DNA of 64,000 bases from Rathayibacter rathayi. Lineage in GTDB: Bacteria > Actinomycetota > Actinomycetes > Actinomycetales > Microbacteriaceae. The DNA is taken from assembly GCF_004011095.1 (NCBI RefSeq), contig NZ_CP028129.1:744001-808000 (forward strand), given 5' to 3'. Below the pieces are notes generated by a model. The model saw only the letters and a list, made by a program, of their open reading frames with translations, was not told the origin of the DNA and did no database searches. Below are positions 1 to 11,407 of the stretch, piece by piece. The position numbers were made by a program, and so were the translations under genes. Numbering within the stretch: the first letter of the stretch is position 1; each line of letters starts with the position of its first letter.

Positions 1-78
1 CTTGCGCGTGGTCTGCAGGATCGACCAACCGCCGACGATCGCGCTGATGACGCTGGAGTTGAAGATGAATTTGCGCAT
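1..78 (-). CDS. Small membrane protein, clipped by window edge (DUF4235-like)
   Basis: Only the first 26 codons are present, reading MRKFIFNSSVISAIVGGWSI and then LQTTRK off the left edge. A hydrophobic segment after a short basic start, ending in a WS-x-LQ-x-TRK motif, resembles the N-terminus of small DUF4235-type actinobacterial membrane proteins. A good ribosome site (GGGAGG, 84-89 on the opposite strand) precedes the ATG at 78. It is divergent from the transporter at 230. The family assignment is tentative because the rest of the gene is outside the window. Confidence 0.5.
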   Translation of the reverse strand, partial: MRKFIFNSSVISAIVGGWSILQTTRK

Positions 79-229
79 GCGTGTGCCTCCCGTGTGAGAC
101 TTCGACGCTAGCGGGTGCGGAAGCTCTCAGAAGAGCGCTTGACTGCACGGAGGGCTTCTGCCGCTACGGTTGACCGCTGCCGGGACCTGAGTCCTCGTGC
201 CGGGGCTCGCTGAGGAGAACGGGAACGAC

Positions 230-1387
230 ATGCGCACGGCTGTGATCGGGGCGGTGCTGCTTGTCGTCGGAGCGGTGGCCGTCGTCGCCGGGGTCCTCCC
301 GATGGACGCGCTGGCCGAGCTGGTCGAGCGGACGGCGCCGATCCTGGGCTTCGTGGTCGCGGTGACGGTGGTCGCCGAACTCGCCTCCGAGGCGGGGGTG
401 TTCACGGTGGTCGCCGAGCGCTTCGCCGCCTGGGGCCGCGGGCGCACCGCGGTGCTGTGGCTGCTGGTCGTGGCGATGGCGCTCGTGAGCACGGTCTTCC
501 TCTCGCTCGACACGACGGCGGTGCTCCTGACTCCGGTCGTGGTCCTGCTCGCGGCGCATGTGCGCGTCTCACCGCTGCCCTTCGCGATGGCCACGGTGTG
601 GCTGGCGAACTGCGCCTCCCTCCTCCTGCCTGTGTCGAACCTCACCAACCTGCTCGCACAGCGCCGCCTGGGAGTGGAAAGCCCCTTCGCGTTCGCCGCG
701 CTGACCGTGGTGCCAGCGCTCGTCGCGGCCGCTGTGCCCGTGCTGATCCTTGCGGTGCGCTACCGGCGCGAACTCGCCGGGCGCTACACGCCGGGGGAGC
801 GGACGCCGGTCGCCGACCGGGTGCTGCTCGCCGGCGCGGGGATCGTGGTGGTGTTGCTCCTGCCCGCCCTGGTCTCGGGCCTGGAGGTGTGGATCCCGGC
901 GACCGTCGCTGCGCTGGCGCTGATCGTGCTCTTCGCGGTGCGCCGACCCTCGGCGCTGAAGGCTTCGCTCCTGCCCTGGCAGCTCGTCGTCTTCGCGGCG
1001 GGCCTCTTCGTGGCGATGGAGGCGGCCCACCAGCTCGGGCTGGGCGCCGCGCTTGCCGTGATCGCGGGCGAGGGGAGCGGGACGCTCGACCTGCTGCGCC
1101 TGGCCGGCTCAGGAGCGGTCGCCTCGAACCTGGTCGACAACCTGCCCGCGTACCTCGCCCTTGAGCCGGTCGCCGCCGATCCGCTGCGGCTGGTCGCCCT
1201 GCTGATCGGCGTGAACGCCGGACCGCTGATTACCCCGTGGGCCTCGCTCGCGACCCTGCTCTGGCACCAGCGGCTGACCGCGCTGGGCGTGCACATCTCC
1301 TGGCGCCAGTACGCGCTGCTGGGCCTGGTCGCGGTCGTCCCGACGGTCGGCGGAGCGACGCTGGCGCTCGCCCTCGTGCAGGGCTGA
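230..1387 (+). CDS. ArsB/NhaD-type (SLC13-like) anion transporter
   Basis: A 385-residue integral membrane protein with about ten hydrophobic segments. The [11 protein letters not shown] stretch (residues ~90-100) and the later [14 protein letters not shown] and [17 protein letters not shown] stretches are the paired re-entrant motifs typical of the ArsB/citrate-anion permease superfamily. It is expected to export arsenite or move another anion or sodium at the plasma membrane; the substrate cannot be read from the sequence. I chose the ATG at 230, with AGGAG at 213-217, rather than the GTG at 197, because the hydrophobic core starts just after it. No arsR or arsC neighbour is present, so arsenic resistance is not implied. 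Confidence 0.82.
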   Translation: MRTAVIGAVLLVVGAVAVVAGVLPMDALAELVERTAPILGFVVAVTVVAELASEAGVFTVVAERFAAWGRGRTAVLWLLVVAMALVSTVFLSLDTTAVLLTPVVVLLAAHVRVSPLPFAMATVWLANCASLLLPVSNLTNLLAQRRLGVESPFAFAALTVVPALVAAAVPVLILAVRYRRELAGRYTPGERTPVADRVLLAGAGIVVVLLLPALVSGLEVWIPATVAALALIVLFAVRRPSALKASLLPWQLVVFAAGLFVAMEAAHQLGLGAALAVIAGEGSGTLDLLRLAGSGAVASNLVDNLPAYLALEPVAADPLRLVALLIGVNAGPLITPWASLATLLWHQRLTALGVHISWRQYALLGLVAVVPTVGGATLALALVQG

Positions 1388-1413
1388 TCCCGGCCCCCAG
1401 AGGGGCGGGCTGG

Positions 1414-1419
1414 TAGCCT
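1414..1419 (+). promoter_or_regulatory. Putative -10 box of otsA, near-leaderless
   Basis: TAGCCT lies 8 bp before the otsA ATG at 1428, and no Shine-Dalgarno sequence fits between them. This matches the TANNNT -10 of actinobacterial leaderless genes. No convincing -35 box is visible. Confidence 0.45.
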
Positions 1420-1427
1420 GGACGGGC

Positions 1428-3128
1428 ATGACGACGGCTCGACCGACGATTGGGACCACCATTCCTCCGCACTCCGCTTCCCCCGCCTCCACCGCTGTCG
1501 AGACCGACGCCGAAGCCTGGGGAGGGACCGAGCGCAACGCGTTCGTGGTCGTCTCGAACCGCCTCCCGGTGGACCGCGTCGTGGCCGAGGACGGCACCGC
1601 CTCGTGGAAGACCTCGCCCGGTGGGCTCGTCACGGCGCTCGAGCCGGTGATGCGCGCGAACGAGGGCGCGTGGGTCGGCTGGCCCGGCGTCGCCGACGAG
1701 GAGGTCGCTCCGTTCGTCGACAACGGCGTGCAGATCGTGCCGGTAGCCCTGAGCGCTCAGGAGCTCGAGGACTACTACGAGGGCTTCTCCAACGACACGC
1801 TCTGGCCGCTCTACCACGACGTGATCGCACCGCCCACCTACCACCGTGAGTGGTGGGATGCCTACGTGCGGGTGAATCAGCGCTTCGCCCAGGCGGCCGC
1901 GGCCGTGACAGAGCACAACGGCGTGGTTTGGGTGCAGGACTACCAGCTCCAGCTCGTGCCGAAGATGCTCCGGGAGCTGCGCCCCGACATGACGATCGGC
2001 TTCTTCAACCACATCCCGTTTCCGCCCTACGGGATCTTCGCGCAGCTCCCGTGGCGTCGGCAGATCGTCGAGGGCCTGCTCGGCGCCGACGTGATCGGCT
2101 TCCAGCGCCAGGGCGACGCGGGCAGCTTCCTGCGCGCGGTCCGGCGGCTGCTCGGCTACGACACCCGCAGCACGGTCGTCGAGGTCCCGGTCGAGGAGGA
2201 GGCCGTCAGCGGCACCCGCCGCGTCAACCGCTCCCGGCGTGGGGCGAGCGTGCGCCCGGTCGTTGCCCGGCACTTCCCGATCTCGATCGACTCGGCCTCG
2301 TTCGAGGCGATGGCGCGGACCCCCGAGATCCAGGAGCGGGCAGCGGAGATCCGCGCCGAGCTGGGGAACCCCGCGACGATCATGCTCGGCGTCGATCGCC
2401 TCGACTACACCAAGGGGATCGGCCACCGTTTGAAGGCGTTCGGCGAACTGCTCGCCGACGGCCGGCTCACCTCGGAGGAGGCGGTGCTGGTGCAGGTTGC
2501 GAGCCCGAGTCGCGAGCGTGTGGACACCTACCGCCAGCTGCGCGATGACATCGAGCTGCAGGTCGGGCGGATCAACGGCGACTACAGCACGCTCGGGCAT
2601 CCCGCGATCAGCTACCTGCACCACGGCTACCCGCGCGAGGAGATGGTGGCGCTCTACCTGGCCGCGGACGTCATGCTCGTGACGGCGCTGCGCGACGGGA
2701 TGAACCTGGTCGCGAAGGAGTACGTCGCCTCCCGCTTCGACAACGACGGCGTGCTGGTGCTGAGCGAGTTCGCCGGAGCTGCGGACGAGCTCAAGCAGGC
2801 CGTGCAGGTGAACCCGCACGACATCTCGGGCCTCAAGGATGCGATGGAGGCGTCGGCGCGGATGCCGCGCGTCGAGCGCACCCGGCGGATGCGGGCGCTT
2901 CGGCGTCGCGTGATCGAGAACGACGTGACGCGCTGGTCGGAGTCTTTTCTCGCCGCGCTCGCCGAGCACGCCGCCGGGCAGCAGCTCTCCGTGCGCCCCG
3001 CCGCCCGCGGCCCGGAGGCCCCGCACGGTCAGGAGGCGGAGCACCGCGACGACGCCGCGCACGGTGAGGCGGCCGAGTTCGAGCGTGGGGCGACCGACGA
3101 GCGCCAGCTCGACGGCGGCGCCCGATGA
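1428..3128 (+). CDS. otsA: Trehalose-6-phosphate synthase
   Basis: A 566-residue GT20 enzyme that joins UDP- or ADP-glucose to glucose 6-phosphate to give trehalose 6-phosphate in the cytoplasm. Visible family motifs are [10 protein letters not shown] near residue 41, the donor loop [22 protein letters not shown] (the actinobacterial form of HDYHL), [23 protein letters not shown] and [11 protein letters not shown]. The ~40-residue N-terminal extension and charged C-terminal tail (after ~500) are low-complexity additions. The stop overlaps otsB by 4 nt (ATGA), so the two steps are translationally coupled. Confidence 0.96.
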   Translation: MTTARPTIGTTIPPHSASPASTAVETDAEAWGGTERNAFVVVSNRLPVDRVVAEDGTASWKTSPGGLVTALEPVMRANEGAWVGWPGVADEEVAPFVDNGVQIVPVALSAQELEDYYEGFSNDTLWPLYHDVIAPPTYHREWWDAYVRVNQRFAQAAAAVTEHNGVVWVQDYQLQLVPKMLRELRPDMTIGFFNHIPFPPYGIFAQLPWRRQIVEGLLGADVIGFQRQGDAGSFLRAVRRLLGYDTRSTVVEVPVEEEAVSGTRRVNRSRRGASVRPVVARHFPISIDSASFEAMARTPEIQERAAEIRAELGNPATIMLGVDRLDYTKGIGHRLKAFGELLADGRLTSEEAVLVQVASPSRERVDTYRQLRDDIELQVGRINGDYSTLGHPAISYLHHGYPREEMVALYLAADVMLVTALRDGMNLVAKEYVASRFDNDGVLVLSEFAGAADELKQAVQVNPHDISGLKDAMEASARMPRVERTRRMRALRRRVIENDVTRWSESFLAALAEHAAGQQLSVRPAARGPEAPHGQEAEHRDDAAHGEAAEFERGATDERQLDGGAR

Positions 3129-3901
3129 GCGAGGGAGTGCCCGAGCGGCTCTCCGCGGCACTTCGGGGGCTGGCAGCGACCGAGCGGCTCCTGGTCGCCC
3201 TCGATTTCGACGGCACTCTCGCGCCCGAGGTCGACGACCCCGCCCGGGCGCGGGCTCTCCCGGAGGCTCGCAACGCGGTTCTGCGGCTGCTCGCCCTGCC
3301 CGCCACCCGGGTCGCCCTGGTCTCGGGCCGAGCGCTCGGGAGCCTCGAGGAGGTCTCCCAGCTGCCGGACGAGGCGCTGCTGGTCGGCTCGCACGGCATC
3401 GAGATCCGCCTCGACCCGGAGGAGGACGCGGTCCGCCTCGACGACGACGAACTCGAGAAGGTGGGCGTGCTCGAGGACGTGCTCAAGGGCATCGCCCGCG
3501 GGATCGACAATGTCTGGATCGAGGACAAGCCCGCCGGCTTTGCCCTGCACACCCGCCTCGCGACCGAGCGCCACAGCCGCGTCGCCCACGTCGTCGCCCT
3601 CTCCGAGGCGCGCGCCGAGGTGCAGGGAGTCACGGTGCGCGAGGGCAAGAACGTCTTGGAGTTCTCGGTCCGCTCCACCACCAAGGGTGAGGCCGTGCAG
3701 CATCTGCGCCAATACACCGGCGCGACTGCCGTGCTCTACGCCGGCGATGACGTGACAGATGAGGACGCCTTCGCCGTCCTCGGCTCCGGCGACGTCGGTA
3801 TCAAGAGCGGCGAGGGCACCACCGCCGCCGCCTACCGCGTCCGCGGCCCCGAGCAGATCGCGCACGCGCTGCGCCTGCTCGCCGACCTGCGCTCGATGTA
3901 A
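3125..3901 (+). CDS. otsB: Trehalose-6-phosphate phosphatase
   Basis: A 258-residue HAD-superfamily phosphatase that removes the phosphate made by OtsA to release trehalose, a stress protectant. HAD motif I is [10 protein letters not shown] (DxDGT, residues ~27-36), motif II is around VALVSGRAL, and motif IV is [10 protein letters not shown] near the C-terminus. The length is normal for actinobacterial OtsB. The start overlaps the otsA stop by four bases, giving a two-gene otsAB operon. Confidence 0.95.
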   Translation: MSEGVPERLSAALRGLAATERLLVALDFDGTLAPEVDDPARARALPEARNAVLRLLALPATRVALVSGRALGSLEEVSQLPDEALLVGSHGIEIRLDPEEDAVRLDDDELEKVGVLEDVLKGIARGIDNVWIEDKPAGFALHTRLATERHSRVAHVVALSEARAEVQGVTVREGKNVLEFSVRSTTKGEAVQHLRQYTGATAVLYAGDDVTDEDAFAVLGSGDVGIKSGEGTTAAAYRVRGPEQIAHALRLLADLRSM

Positions 3902-3985
3902 GGGCCACAGCTCACCGACGACAGTTGCCCTTTCGGCTGAGCAGACGCGTGGAAAATGATAGGGGATTCGTCACTGACCTCCGCT

Positions 3986-3991
3986 TAGTAT
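3986..3991 (+). promoter_or_regulatory. Putative -10 box for the 4015 gene
   Basis: TAGTAT in an AT-richer patch (3950-3995), 23 bp before the ATG at 4015. No clear Shine-Dalgarno or -35 sequence is visible. Confidence 0.3.
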
Positions 3992-4014
3992 AGAGCAGGT
4001 CTCAGCAATCCTCC

Positions 4015-5121
4015 ATGCCATCACCGATTTCTTTGCGCCCACGGGTGAAACCACTTCGGGCTGCGGCGACCCTGAGGAAGTCCCTCGTTATCGCCGTTGG
4101 TGTGGCAGAATTTCTTTTCATCCTGCTGGTCGGCGTGACAGGAGGTGAGACGGAGGCGCTCGCTGCCCTATCAGGATTTATAGCATCCATCGACGAAAAT
4201 GTCGTTGAACTATTTTACGGCATCGCGACTGTGGCTCTTGTATCATTCGCAGCCTTGGGTCGCGGGGCGCTCGACGAACCTCAGCAGTCGGACGAAGCAG
4301 AGCGCAGAGTGCGCCGTTTCGCCAACGCTGCTCTAGCCGCGATCGCGTTGACGATCCTGATGCAGGCCGTTTTCACCATCGCGCTCTGGCGGACCGAACC
4401 CGCGGAGGTCATCGTCTCTTGGATGGGAGCGAGCGCCCTGATCTTCGCAGCTCTCGACGGTGCCGGCATCGCCCTGCGCAGTGATCTCCGTGAGCAAAGG
4501 CGTCGGTCACTAAGCGCTGCTCGGAAGCTCGAGAAGCGCATTCTTCGACGCAGAGCGTGCCTGTTCAGGCGCTCCGCTCCTCGCAGGGCTCTCGTGGTGA
4601 GTGGAATGGTCGTTGGTGTGTGGTGGTCGATCTGTATCGCGGCTGTCTTCTTCGCTTTGGGTCAGCATGATCTTCTTGATATAGGGTTCTGGGTGCTGAC
4701 CGTATTCAGGGTCGGCTTCATTCTGGCTGCGGCTCCTTTTGCGTCGGTTATTATGCGTGACCGATATCGCGCTACCCAACAGAAGATGCATGCTTCGCTG
4801 CGGAGGCTCTCTCGGTTCGGCGCGATCCTCGTACCGACTTTTTTCGCTGGCTACGTTCTCTGGCCGAAGAATGGCAGCGCATCGCTACTTGAGAATGCAA
4901 TAGTCATTGCGCTTGCGGCGTTGCCGTTGCTCCTGCTTCCCGCCCTCGCCTCGGAGCGCAGGGAGGCAAGTCCGTGGTGGACCCCGCAGGGCGCCGCGCG
5001 TCAGGCTTATGCCGCCGCTGTGGGACTTCACCGACAAGCTGTGCAGGGCGAACTCGAAACGCTGGAGCGAGTGTTCTCGCCCTCGGGCCTGGGGCGGAAC
5101 GGCCACACGGCGACGGGCTAG
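4015..5121 (+). CDS. Unknown polytopic membrane protein
   Basis: A 368-residue protein with roughly eight hydrophobic segments (about residues 23-43, 64-82, 106-126, 134-152, 194-213, 224-245, 273-290 and 300-320). A basic, arginine-rich cytoplasmic loop lies near 155-190 and a hydrophilic C-terminus carries no known motif. I do not recognise the family. Base composition is clearly less GC-rich than the flanking otsB and ilvD genes, with codons such as TTT, ATA and TTG, and it adjoins a toxin-antitoxin pair. Both facts suggest acquired DNA. No signal sequence or catalytic motif is evident. Confidence 0.7.
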   Translation: MPSPISLRPRVKPLRAAATLRKSLVIAVGVAEFLFILLVGVTGGETEALAALSGFIASIDENVVELFYGIATVALVSFAALGRGALDEPQQSDEAERRVRRFANAALAAIALTILMQAVFTIALWRTEPAEVIVSWMGASALIFAALDGAGIALRSDLREQRRRSLSAARKLEKRILRRRACLFRRSAPRRALVVSGMVVGVWWSICIAAVFFALGQHDLLDIGFWVLTVFRVGFILAAAPFASVIMRDRYRATQQKMHASLRRLSRFGAILVPTFFAGYVLWPKNGSASLLENAIVIALAALPLLLLPALASERREASPWWTPQGAARQAYAAAVGLHRQAVQGELETLERVFSPSGLGRNGHTATG

Positions 5122-5288
5122 CCCTGCAGATCACCTGAACCGGATCAGTTGACCCTGTCGGACGGTTCGTCACGAATTGTTGCTGTGGCGTTCCAGCGAG
5201 GACCGGTTGGAGGCGAGTCTCACCGCTGCAATTCGTCATCAAGCTGCATGTCTTCTTGAGGTGGTCAACAGTTCGAGATGCTACCGCA

Positions 5289-5588
5289 CTACGGGTGCGG
5301 CGTGATCGCGACCACGGTGATCATATTCCCTCCGGGGCCGTAATGCCAGAAGATCCTCCACGCAGAAGCTGTATTGTTCTCAATGTAAGAGTCCCAGATG
5401 TCCTCTCCATTGGTGCCGCTCATCGAATAATATTTGTGGGAATTGAGGGATGGATATCTAGGGTCGGTCTGCAACAGGCCCAATGCGCGGCGAACCTTCC
5501 TTAATTTTTTCTCCAGATGCTTGTCGCCCTCGAGAGTGGAGATGGTCCGCGCTGCTTCCTGGGTGAACCGCAACGCGAAGGCGCTCAT
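5289..5588 (-). CDS. RelE/ParE-like toxin of a type II toxin-antitoxin pair
   Basis: A 99-residue protein. The N-terminus (FALRFTQEAARTISTLEGD), the charged KKLRKVRRALGLL helix, the TDPRYPSLNSHKYYS turn and the C-terminal WRIFWHYGPGGNMITVVAITPHP strand pattern fit the compact RelE/ParE fold. The conserved LN-x-HKY and AITPHP ends are typical of a subfamily common in actinobacteria. It would act as an mRNA interferase or gyrase poison held in check by the upstream partner. Its start overlaps the antitoxin stop by 4 nt, the usual antitoxin-first order. Confidence 0.72.
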   Translation of the reverse strand: MSAFALRFTQEAARTISTLEGDKHLEKKLRKVRRALGLLQTDPRYPSLNSHKYYSMSGTNGEDIWDSYIENNTASAWRIFWHYGPGGNMITVVAITPHP

Positions 5589-5887
5589 TCGTCGCCGTCC
5601 TCGGAGCTTCCTTCCACGTAGCCGGTGAAGTCGCCGAGTTCGACCGTGTCATTCGCGGCGCTCTCCAGCAGGCCGCGCGACACGGCTCCGCGGATCTGCT
5701 CGTTCTCCCAAACCAGGAGTTCTCGCTTCGGAATGGACACCAGTGGTGTGAGCAGGATTTCCCCGTCGTCGCTGACTGCGACTGCGTAGCGATCGTCACG
5801 CCGTACCCCTGCGCGCCCGAACGCGATCCGAGCCCGCTCGTCGGCAACGGCTTCGCCGACCGGCACGAACTTGTGCGTGGTGTCCAT
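5585..5887 (-). CDS. Antitoxin partner of the RelE-like toxin
   Basis: A 100-residue protein starting MDTTHKFVPVGEAV. The ATG at 5887 is preceded by a well-spaced GAAGGAG site, so an in-frame ATG 45 nt further upstream is not needed. The N-terminal half resembles a small beta-rich DNA-binding region (RYAVAVSDDGEILLTPLVSIPKRE). The C-terminal helix and acidic tail (AANDTVELGDFTGYVEGSSE) match the disordered toxin-neutralising segment of type II antitoxins. The ATGA overlap with the toxin supports one autoregulated operon. The DNA-binding family is not certain. Confidence 0.7.
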   Translation of the reverse strand: MDTTHKFVPVGEAVADERARIAFGRAGVRRDDRYAVAVSDDGEILLTPLVSIPKRELLVWENEQIRGAVSRGLLESAANDTVELGDFTGYVEGSSEDGDE

Positions 5888-6027
5888 GAAGGTCTCCTTC
5901 TTCGGTGAGCTCGAGCCTACACCGCTGCCCACATTCCCACTTGTGGCGTATGGGTTGAGGTATCCTTCTCGTGGGCGCGGGCCGCCCCGGGGCCTACTGC
6001 GCGAGCGGCCGACGCAGCGCGAGGCGG

Positions 6028-6033
6028 TAGCCT
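6028..6033 (+). promoter_or_regulatory. Putative -10 box of ilvD, leaderless
   Basis: TAGCCT sits 6 bp before the ilvD ATG at 6040, so transcription would start at or next to the start codon. No ribosome site fits. The same arrangement occurs before otsA. Confidence 0.45.
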
Positions 6034-6039
6034 CGACGC

Positions 6040-7734
6040 ATGCCGGACATAGATTGGAAGCCCCGCTCGCGCACCGTCACGGACGGCATCGAGGCCACGA
6101 CGTCCCGCGGGATGCTGCGGGCAGTCGGGATGGGCGATGACGACTGGGAGAAGCCCCAGATCGGCATCGCGTCCTCCTGGAACGAGATCACCCCCTGCAA
6201 CCTCTCGCTTGAGCGCCTGGCGCGCTCGGCGAAGGAGGGCGTGCACTCCGGCGGCGGCTACCCGCTCCAGTTCGGCACCATCTCGGTCTCGGACGGCATC
6301 TCGATGGGCCACGAGGGCATGCACTTCTCGCTCGTCTCGCGCGAGGTCATCGCCGACTCCGTCGAGACCGTGATGATGGCCGAGCGTCTCGACGGGACCG
6401 TCATGCTCGCGGGCTGCGACAAGTCGCTGCCCGGCATGCTGATGGCGGCGGCCCGCCTCGACCTGGCCGCCGTCTTCGTCTACGCGGGCTCGATCGCCCC
6501 GGGCTGGGTGAAACTCTCGGACGGCACCGAGAAGGACATCACGATCATCGACTCGTTCGAGGCGGTCGGCGGCGTCAAGGCGGGCATCATGTCGGCGGAG
6601 GATGCCAAGCGGATCGAGTGCGCGTTCGCCCCGGGTGAAGGCTCGTGCGGCGGGATGTACACCGCCAACACGATGGCCAGCGTCGCCGAGGCGCTCGGGA
6701 TGAGCCTCCCCGGCTCCGCCTCGCCCGCTGCGGCCGACCGCCGCCGCGACTACTTCGCTCGCAAGTCCGGCGAGGCGGTCGTCGCACTGCTGCGCACCGG
6801 CACCACGGCGCGCGACATCCTCACCAAGGAGGCGTTCGAGAACGCAATTGCGGTTGCAATGGCATTCGGCGGCTCGACCAACGTCATCCTGCACCTGCTC
6901 GCGATCGCCAACGAGGCCGAGGTCGACCTCACGATCGACGACTTCAACCGCATCGGCGACACGATCCCGCACATCGGCGACCTCAAGCCCTTCGGGAAGT
7001 ACGTGATGAACGATGTGGACCGCCACGGCGGCGTCCCCGCCGTGATGAAGGCGCTTCTGGACGCGGGGCTCCTGCACGGCGACTGCCTCACCGTCACTGG
7101 AAAGACCGTTGCCGAGAACCTCGCCGAGATGGACATCGCGCCGCTGGACGGCGAGGTCATCCGCACCCTCGACAACCCGATCCACGCGACCGGCGGTCTC
7201 ACCATCCTCAAGGGCTCGCTCGCTCCGGAGGGAGCGGTGGTCAAGACCGCGGGGTTCGACGCCTCCGTCTTCGAGGGTCCGGCCCGCGTCTTCGAGCGCG
7301 AGCGCGGCGCGATGGACGCGTTAACCGAGGGCCGGATCGAGAAGGGCGACGTGGTGGTCATCCGCTACGAGGGTCCGAAGGGTGGCCCCGGTATGCGCGA
7401 AATGCTCGCCATCACCGCCGCCATCAAGGGGGCCGGGCTCGGAAAAGATGTACTACTGTTGACCGACGGACGATTTTCAGGCGGCACAACCGGCCTGTGC
7501 ATCGGCCATATAGCTCCCGAATCGGTGGACGCAGGTCCCATCGCATTCGTTCGCGACGGAGACCCGATTCGGGTCGACATCGCCGCTCGCTCGATCGACC
7601 TACTCGTCGACGAGTCCGAGCTCGCCGCCCGCCGAGAAGGCTGGGCCCCGCTTCCCCCGCGGTACACCCGCGGAGTCCTCGCCAAGTACGCCAAGCTCGT
7701 CCGCTCGGCAGCCGAGGGCGCCGTCACCGGGTGA
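6040..7734 (+). CDS. ilvD: Dihydroxy-acid dehydratase
   Basis: A 564-residue Fe-S dehydratase that removes water from 2,3-dihydroxy-isovalerate or -methylvalerate, the third common step of valine and isoleucine synthesis. Visible signatures are [30 protein letters not shown] (cluster cysteine), [21 protein letters not shown] (second cysteine region) and the C-terminal [20 protein letters not shown]. Full length for the family. It is followed after 99 bp by ilvB and so leads an ilvD-ilvB-ilvN-ilvC run. Promoter and start codon are nearly superimposed. Confidence 0.97.
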   Translation: MPDIDWKPRSRTVTDGIEATTSRGMLRAVGMGDDDWEKPQIGIASSWNEITPCNLSLERLARSAKEGVHSGGGYPLQFGTISVSDGISMGHEGMHFSLVSREVIADSVETVMMAERLDGTVMLAGCDKSLPGMLMAAARLDLAAVFVYAGSIAPGWVKLSDGTEKDITIIDSFEAVGGVKAGIMSAEDAKRIECAFAPGEGSCGGMYTANTMASVAEALGMSLPGSASPAAADRRRDYFARKSGEAVVALLRTGTTARDILTKEAFENAIAVAMAFGGSTNVILHLLAIANEAEVDLTIDDFNRIGDTIPHIGDLKPFGKYVMNDVDRHGGVPAVMKALLDAGLLHGDCLTVTGKTVAENLAEMDIAPLDGEVIRTLDNPIHATGGLTILKGSLAPEGAVVKTAGFDASVFEGPARVFERERGAMDALTEGRIEKGDVVVIRYEGPKGGPGMREMLAITAAIKGAGLGKDVLLLTDGRFSGGTTGLCIGHIAPESVDAGPIAFVRDGDPIRVDIAARSIDLLVDESELAARREGWAPLPPRYTRGVLAKYAKLVRSAAEGAVTG

Positions 7735-7833
7735 CCCGGTCCGCTCCGGCCGGCCCCGCATCCGCGTCTCCCAGGCACTCGCCTCCGGCCCCTGCCCGCC
7801 GCCGCATCACCTCCTGAAGGAATCGACACTCGC

Positions 7834-9666
7834 ATGACTCCGGATCCGTCCGCCGTGCAGCCCGCACCGACGCCCCAGCCACCTCGTCCCGCCCCTGCCC
7901 CGGGGGCCGCCCCCGCGGCCGAGGTCCTCACCGGAGCGCAGGCGGTCGTCCGCTCGCTCGAAATGCTCGGGATCAAGGACGTGTTTGGTCTGCCCGGCGG
8001 CGCGATCCTCCCGGTCTACGACCCGCTGATGGACTCCTCCAAGGTCCGGCACATCCTGGTCCGCCACGAGCAGGGCGCCGGCCACGCCGCCGAGGGCTAC
8101 GCCGCAGCGACCGGCAAGCTCGGCGTCTGCATCGCGACCTCCGGCCCCGGAGCGACGAATCTCGTCACCGCGATCGCGGACGCCTATATGGACTCGGTCC
8201 CGATGCTCGCGATCACCGGCCAGGTGTTCTCGACGCTGATGGGCACCGATGCATTCCAGGAGGCGGACATCGTCGGCATCACTATGCCGATCACCAAGCA
8301 CTCCATCCTGGTGACGCGCCCCGAGGATGTCCCCTCGGCTCTCGCCTCCGCCGCACTGATCGCGACCACCGGCCGCCCCGGCCCGGTGCTGGTCGACATC
8401 ACGAAGGACGCGCAGCAGGACCAGGCGCCCTTCCTCTGGCCCCCGAAGATCGACCTGCCCGGCTACCGGCCGGTCACGAAGGCTCACGGCAAGCAGATCC
8501 AGGCTGCCGCGCACCTGCTGGCGGAATCGAAGAAGCCGGTGCTGTACGTGGGCGGCGGCATCATTCGCGCCCGCGCGGCTGCCGAGCTGAAGGCGTTCGC
8601 CGAGGCGTGCGGCGCCCCCGTGGTGACCACGCTGATGGCGCGCGGCGCGTTCCCCGACTCGCACGAGCAGCACCTCGGTATGCCGGGCATGCACGGCACC
8701 GTCCCCGCGGTGCTGGCGCTGCAGGAGGCCGACCTGATCCTCGCGCTGGGCTCGCGCTTCGACGACCGGGTGACCGGGAAGGCGGCGCTCTTCGCACCCC
8801 ACGCGAAGGTCGTTCACGTCGACATCGACCCGGCAGAAATATCGAAAATCCGCGTTGCCGACGTGCCGATCGTGGGCGACCTCAAGGACGTCCTCCCGGA
8901 CCTCACCGAGGCGTTCGCCAAGGCCTCCGCCGAGGGACGCGCGGACACCGCGGAGTGGTGGAGCTACCTCACGGGCCTCCAGACCGAATTCCCGCTCGGC
9001 TACACCGAGCCCGAAGACGGCCTGCTCTCCCCGCAGTACGTGATCAAGCGCATCGGCGAGATCACCGGCCCCGAGGGCGTGTTCGCCTCCGGAGTCGGCC
9101 AGCATCAGATGTGGGCGGCGCAGTTCATCCAGTACGAGCGCCCCAACTCGTGGTTGAACTCCGGCGGGGCCGGCACGATGGGCTACTCCGTGCCCGCGGC
9201 GATGGGCGCGAAGGTCGGCGAGCCCGAGCGCACCGTCTGGGCGATCGACGGCGACGGCTGCTTCCAGATGACCAATCAGGAGCTCGCCACCTGCACGATC
9301 AATGACATCCCGATCAAGGTCGCGGTGATCAACAACTCCTCGCTCGGGATGGTCCGCCAGTGGCAGACCCTGTTCTACGAGGGCCGCTACTCCAACACCG
9401 ACCTCAACACGGGCCACGACACCGTGCGGGTGCCGGACTTCGTGAAGCTCGCCGAGGCGTACGGCGCCCTCGGTATCCGCGTCACCAAGCCGGAGGAGAT
9501 CGACGACGCCATCCGCCTCGCCATCGCCACCAACGACCGGCCCGTGGTGATCGACTTCGTCGTCAGCCGCGACTCGATGGTCTGGCCGATGGTCCCGCAG
9601 GGCGTCTCGAACAGCTACGTCCAGTACGCCAAAGACCACAGCCCGACCTGGGACGACGAGGAGTAG
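7834..9666 (+). CDS. ilvB: Acetolactate synthase, large (catalytic) subunit
   Basis: A 610-residue ThDP enzyme condensing two pyruvates, or pyruvate with 2-oxobutyrate, to open branched-chain amino acid synthesis. Visible: [19 protein letters not shown] with the catalytic Glu, [15 protein letters not shown], the FAD-region motif [11 protein letters not shown], and the ThDP-Mg site [12 protein letters not shown] with [12 protein letters not shown] downstream. The first ~30 residues are a Pro/Ala-rich leader common in actinobacterial IlvB. A GAAGGA site lies 14 nt before the ATG. The regulatory subunit gene follows after 6 bp. Confidence 0.97.
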   Translation: MTPDPSAVQPAPTPQPPRPAPAPGAAPAAEVLTGAQAVVRSLEMLGIKDVFGLPGGAILPVYDPLMDSSKVRHILVRHEQGAGHAAEGYAAATGKLGVCIATSGPGATNLVTAIADAYMDSVPMLAITGQVFSTLMGTDAFQEADIVGITMPITKHSILVTRPEDVPSALASAALIATTGRPGPVLVDITKDAQQDQAPFLWPPKIDLPGYRPVTKAHGKQIQAAAHLLAESKKPVLYVGGGIIRARAAAELKAFAEACGAPVVTTLMARGAFPDSHEQHLGMPGMHGTVPAVLALQEADLILALGSRFDDRVTGKAALFAPHAKVVHVDIDPAEISKIRVADVPIVGDLKDVLPDLTEAFAKASAEGRADTAEWWSYLTGLQTEFPLGYTEPEDGLLSPQYVIKRIGEITGPEGVFASGVGQHQMWAAQFIQYERPNSWLNSGGAGTMGYSVPAAMGAKVGEPERTVWAIDGDGCFQMTNQELATCTINDIPIKVAVINNSSLGMVRQWQTLFYEGRYSNTDLNTGHDTVRVPDFVKLAEAYGALGIRVTKPEEIDDAIRLAIATNDRPVVIDFVVSRDSMVWPMVPQGVSNSYVQYAKDHSPTWDDEE

Positions 9667-9672
9667 ACCCGC

Positions 9673-10182
9673 ATGACGCACCACGTTCTCTCCCTGCTCG
9701 TCGAGGACAAGCCGGGACTGCTCACCCGTGTCGCGGGGCTGTTCGCCCGCCGGGGCTTCAACATCGAGTCCCTCGCGGTCGGGCCGACCGAGCTGGACGG
9801 GCTCTCGCGCATCACGGTCGCCGTGGATGTGGAGGATCTGCCGCTCGAGCAGGTCACGAAGCAGCTCAACAAGCTGATCAACGTAATCAAGATCGTCGAA
9901 CTCGACACCGATCAGTCGGTCCAGCGCGAGCACCTGCTCGTGAAGGTCCGGGTCGACAACGTCACCCGCTCACAGGTGCTCGAGGCCGTGACGCTGTTCC
10001 GCGCCCGCGTGGTCGACGTCGCGACGGACGCCCTGGTGATCGAGGTCACCGGCGACACCGGTAAGACCAATGCGTTCCTGCGGGTGATCGAGCCCTACGG
10101 CATTAAGGAGATCGCTCAGTCGGGCCTGCTCGCCATCGGGCGCGGCTCGAAGTCGATCACCGAACGCGTCTTCAAGAACTGA
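9673..10182 (+). CDS. ilvN: Acetolactate synthase, small (regulatory) subunit
   Basis: A 169-residue protein with an N-terminal ACT domain (LSLLVEDKPGLLTRVAGLFA then RRGFNIESLAVG, residues ~5-45) that binds valine and feeds back on IlvB, followed by the ALS-type C-terminal domain ending GRGSKSITERVFKN. Length is standard. It lies 6 bp after ilvB, so the two subunits are co-expressed. Also called ilvH in some annotations. Confidence 0.95.
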   Translation: MTHHVLSLLVEDKPGLLTRVAGLFARRGFNIESLAVGPTELDGLSRITVAVDVEDLPLEQVTKQLNKLINVIKIVELDTDQSVQREHLLVKVRVDNVTRSQVLEAVTLFRARVVDVATDALVIEVTGDTGKTNAFLRVIEPYGIKEIAQSGLLAIGRGSKSITERVFKN

Positions 10183-11301
<1,119 letters not shown>

Positions 11302-11327
11302 CCACTCGCTCGCCACTCCGCCGCGAT

Positions 11328-11395
11328 CGAGGGAACCCCGGCCCGTCGAGGGATCCCGCTCGAGCGGGCTCCCTCGACGGGCCGGGGTTCCCTCG
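11328..11395. terminator. 68-bp palindrome between ilvC and the GDSL hydrolase
   Basis: Perfect 26-bp inverted arms (11328-11353 and 11370-11395, beginning CGAGGGAACCCCGGCCCGTC) flank a 16-bp centre that itself holds the 14-bp palindrome CCCGCTCGAGCGGG. It lies between the convergent ilvC and hydrolase genes, so it can act as a bidirectional terminator. There is no T-run, and its length resembles a REP/MITE-type element. Confidence 0.7.
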
Positions 11396-11407
11396 CGTTC
11401 AGGGGGG

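Noticed and set aside
230..1387. Arsenic-resistance operon
   Set aside because: The transporter fold fits ArsB-like proteins, but there is no arsR, arsC or acr3 neighbour, so only a generic anion transporter is claimed.
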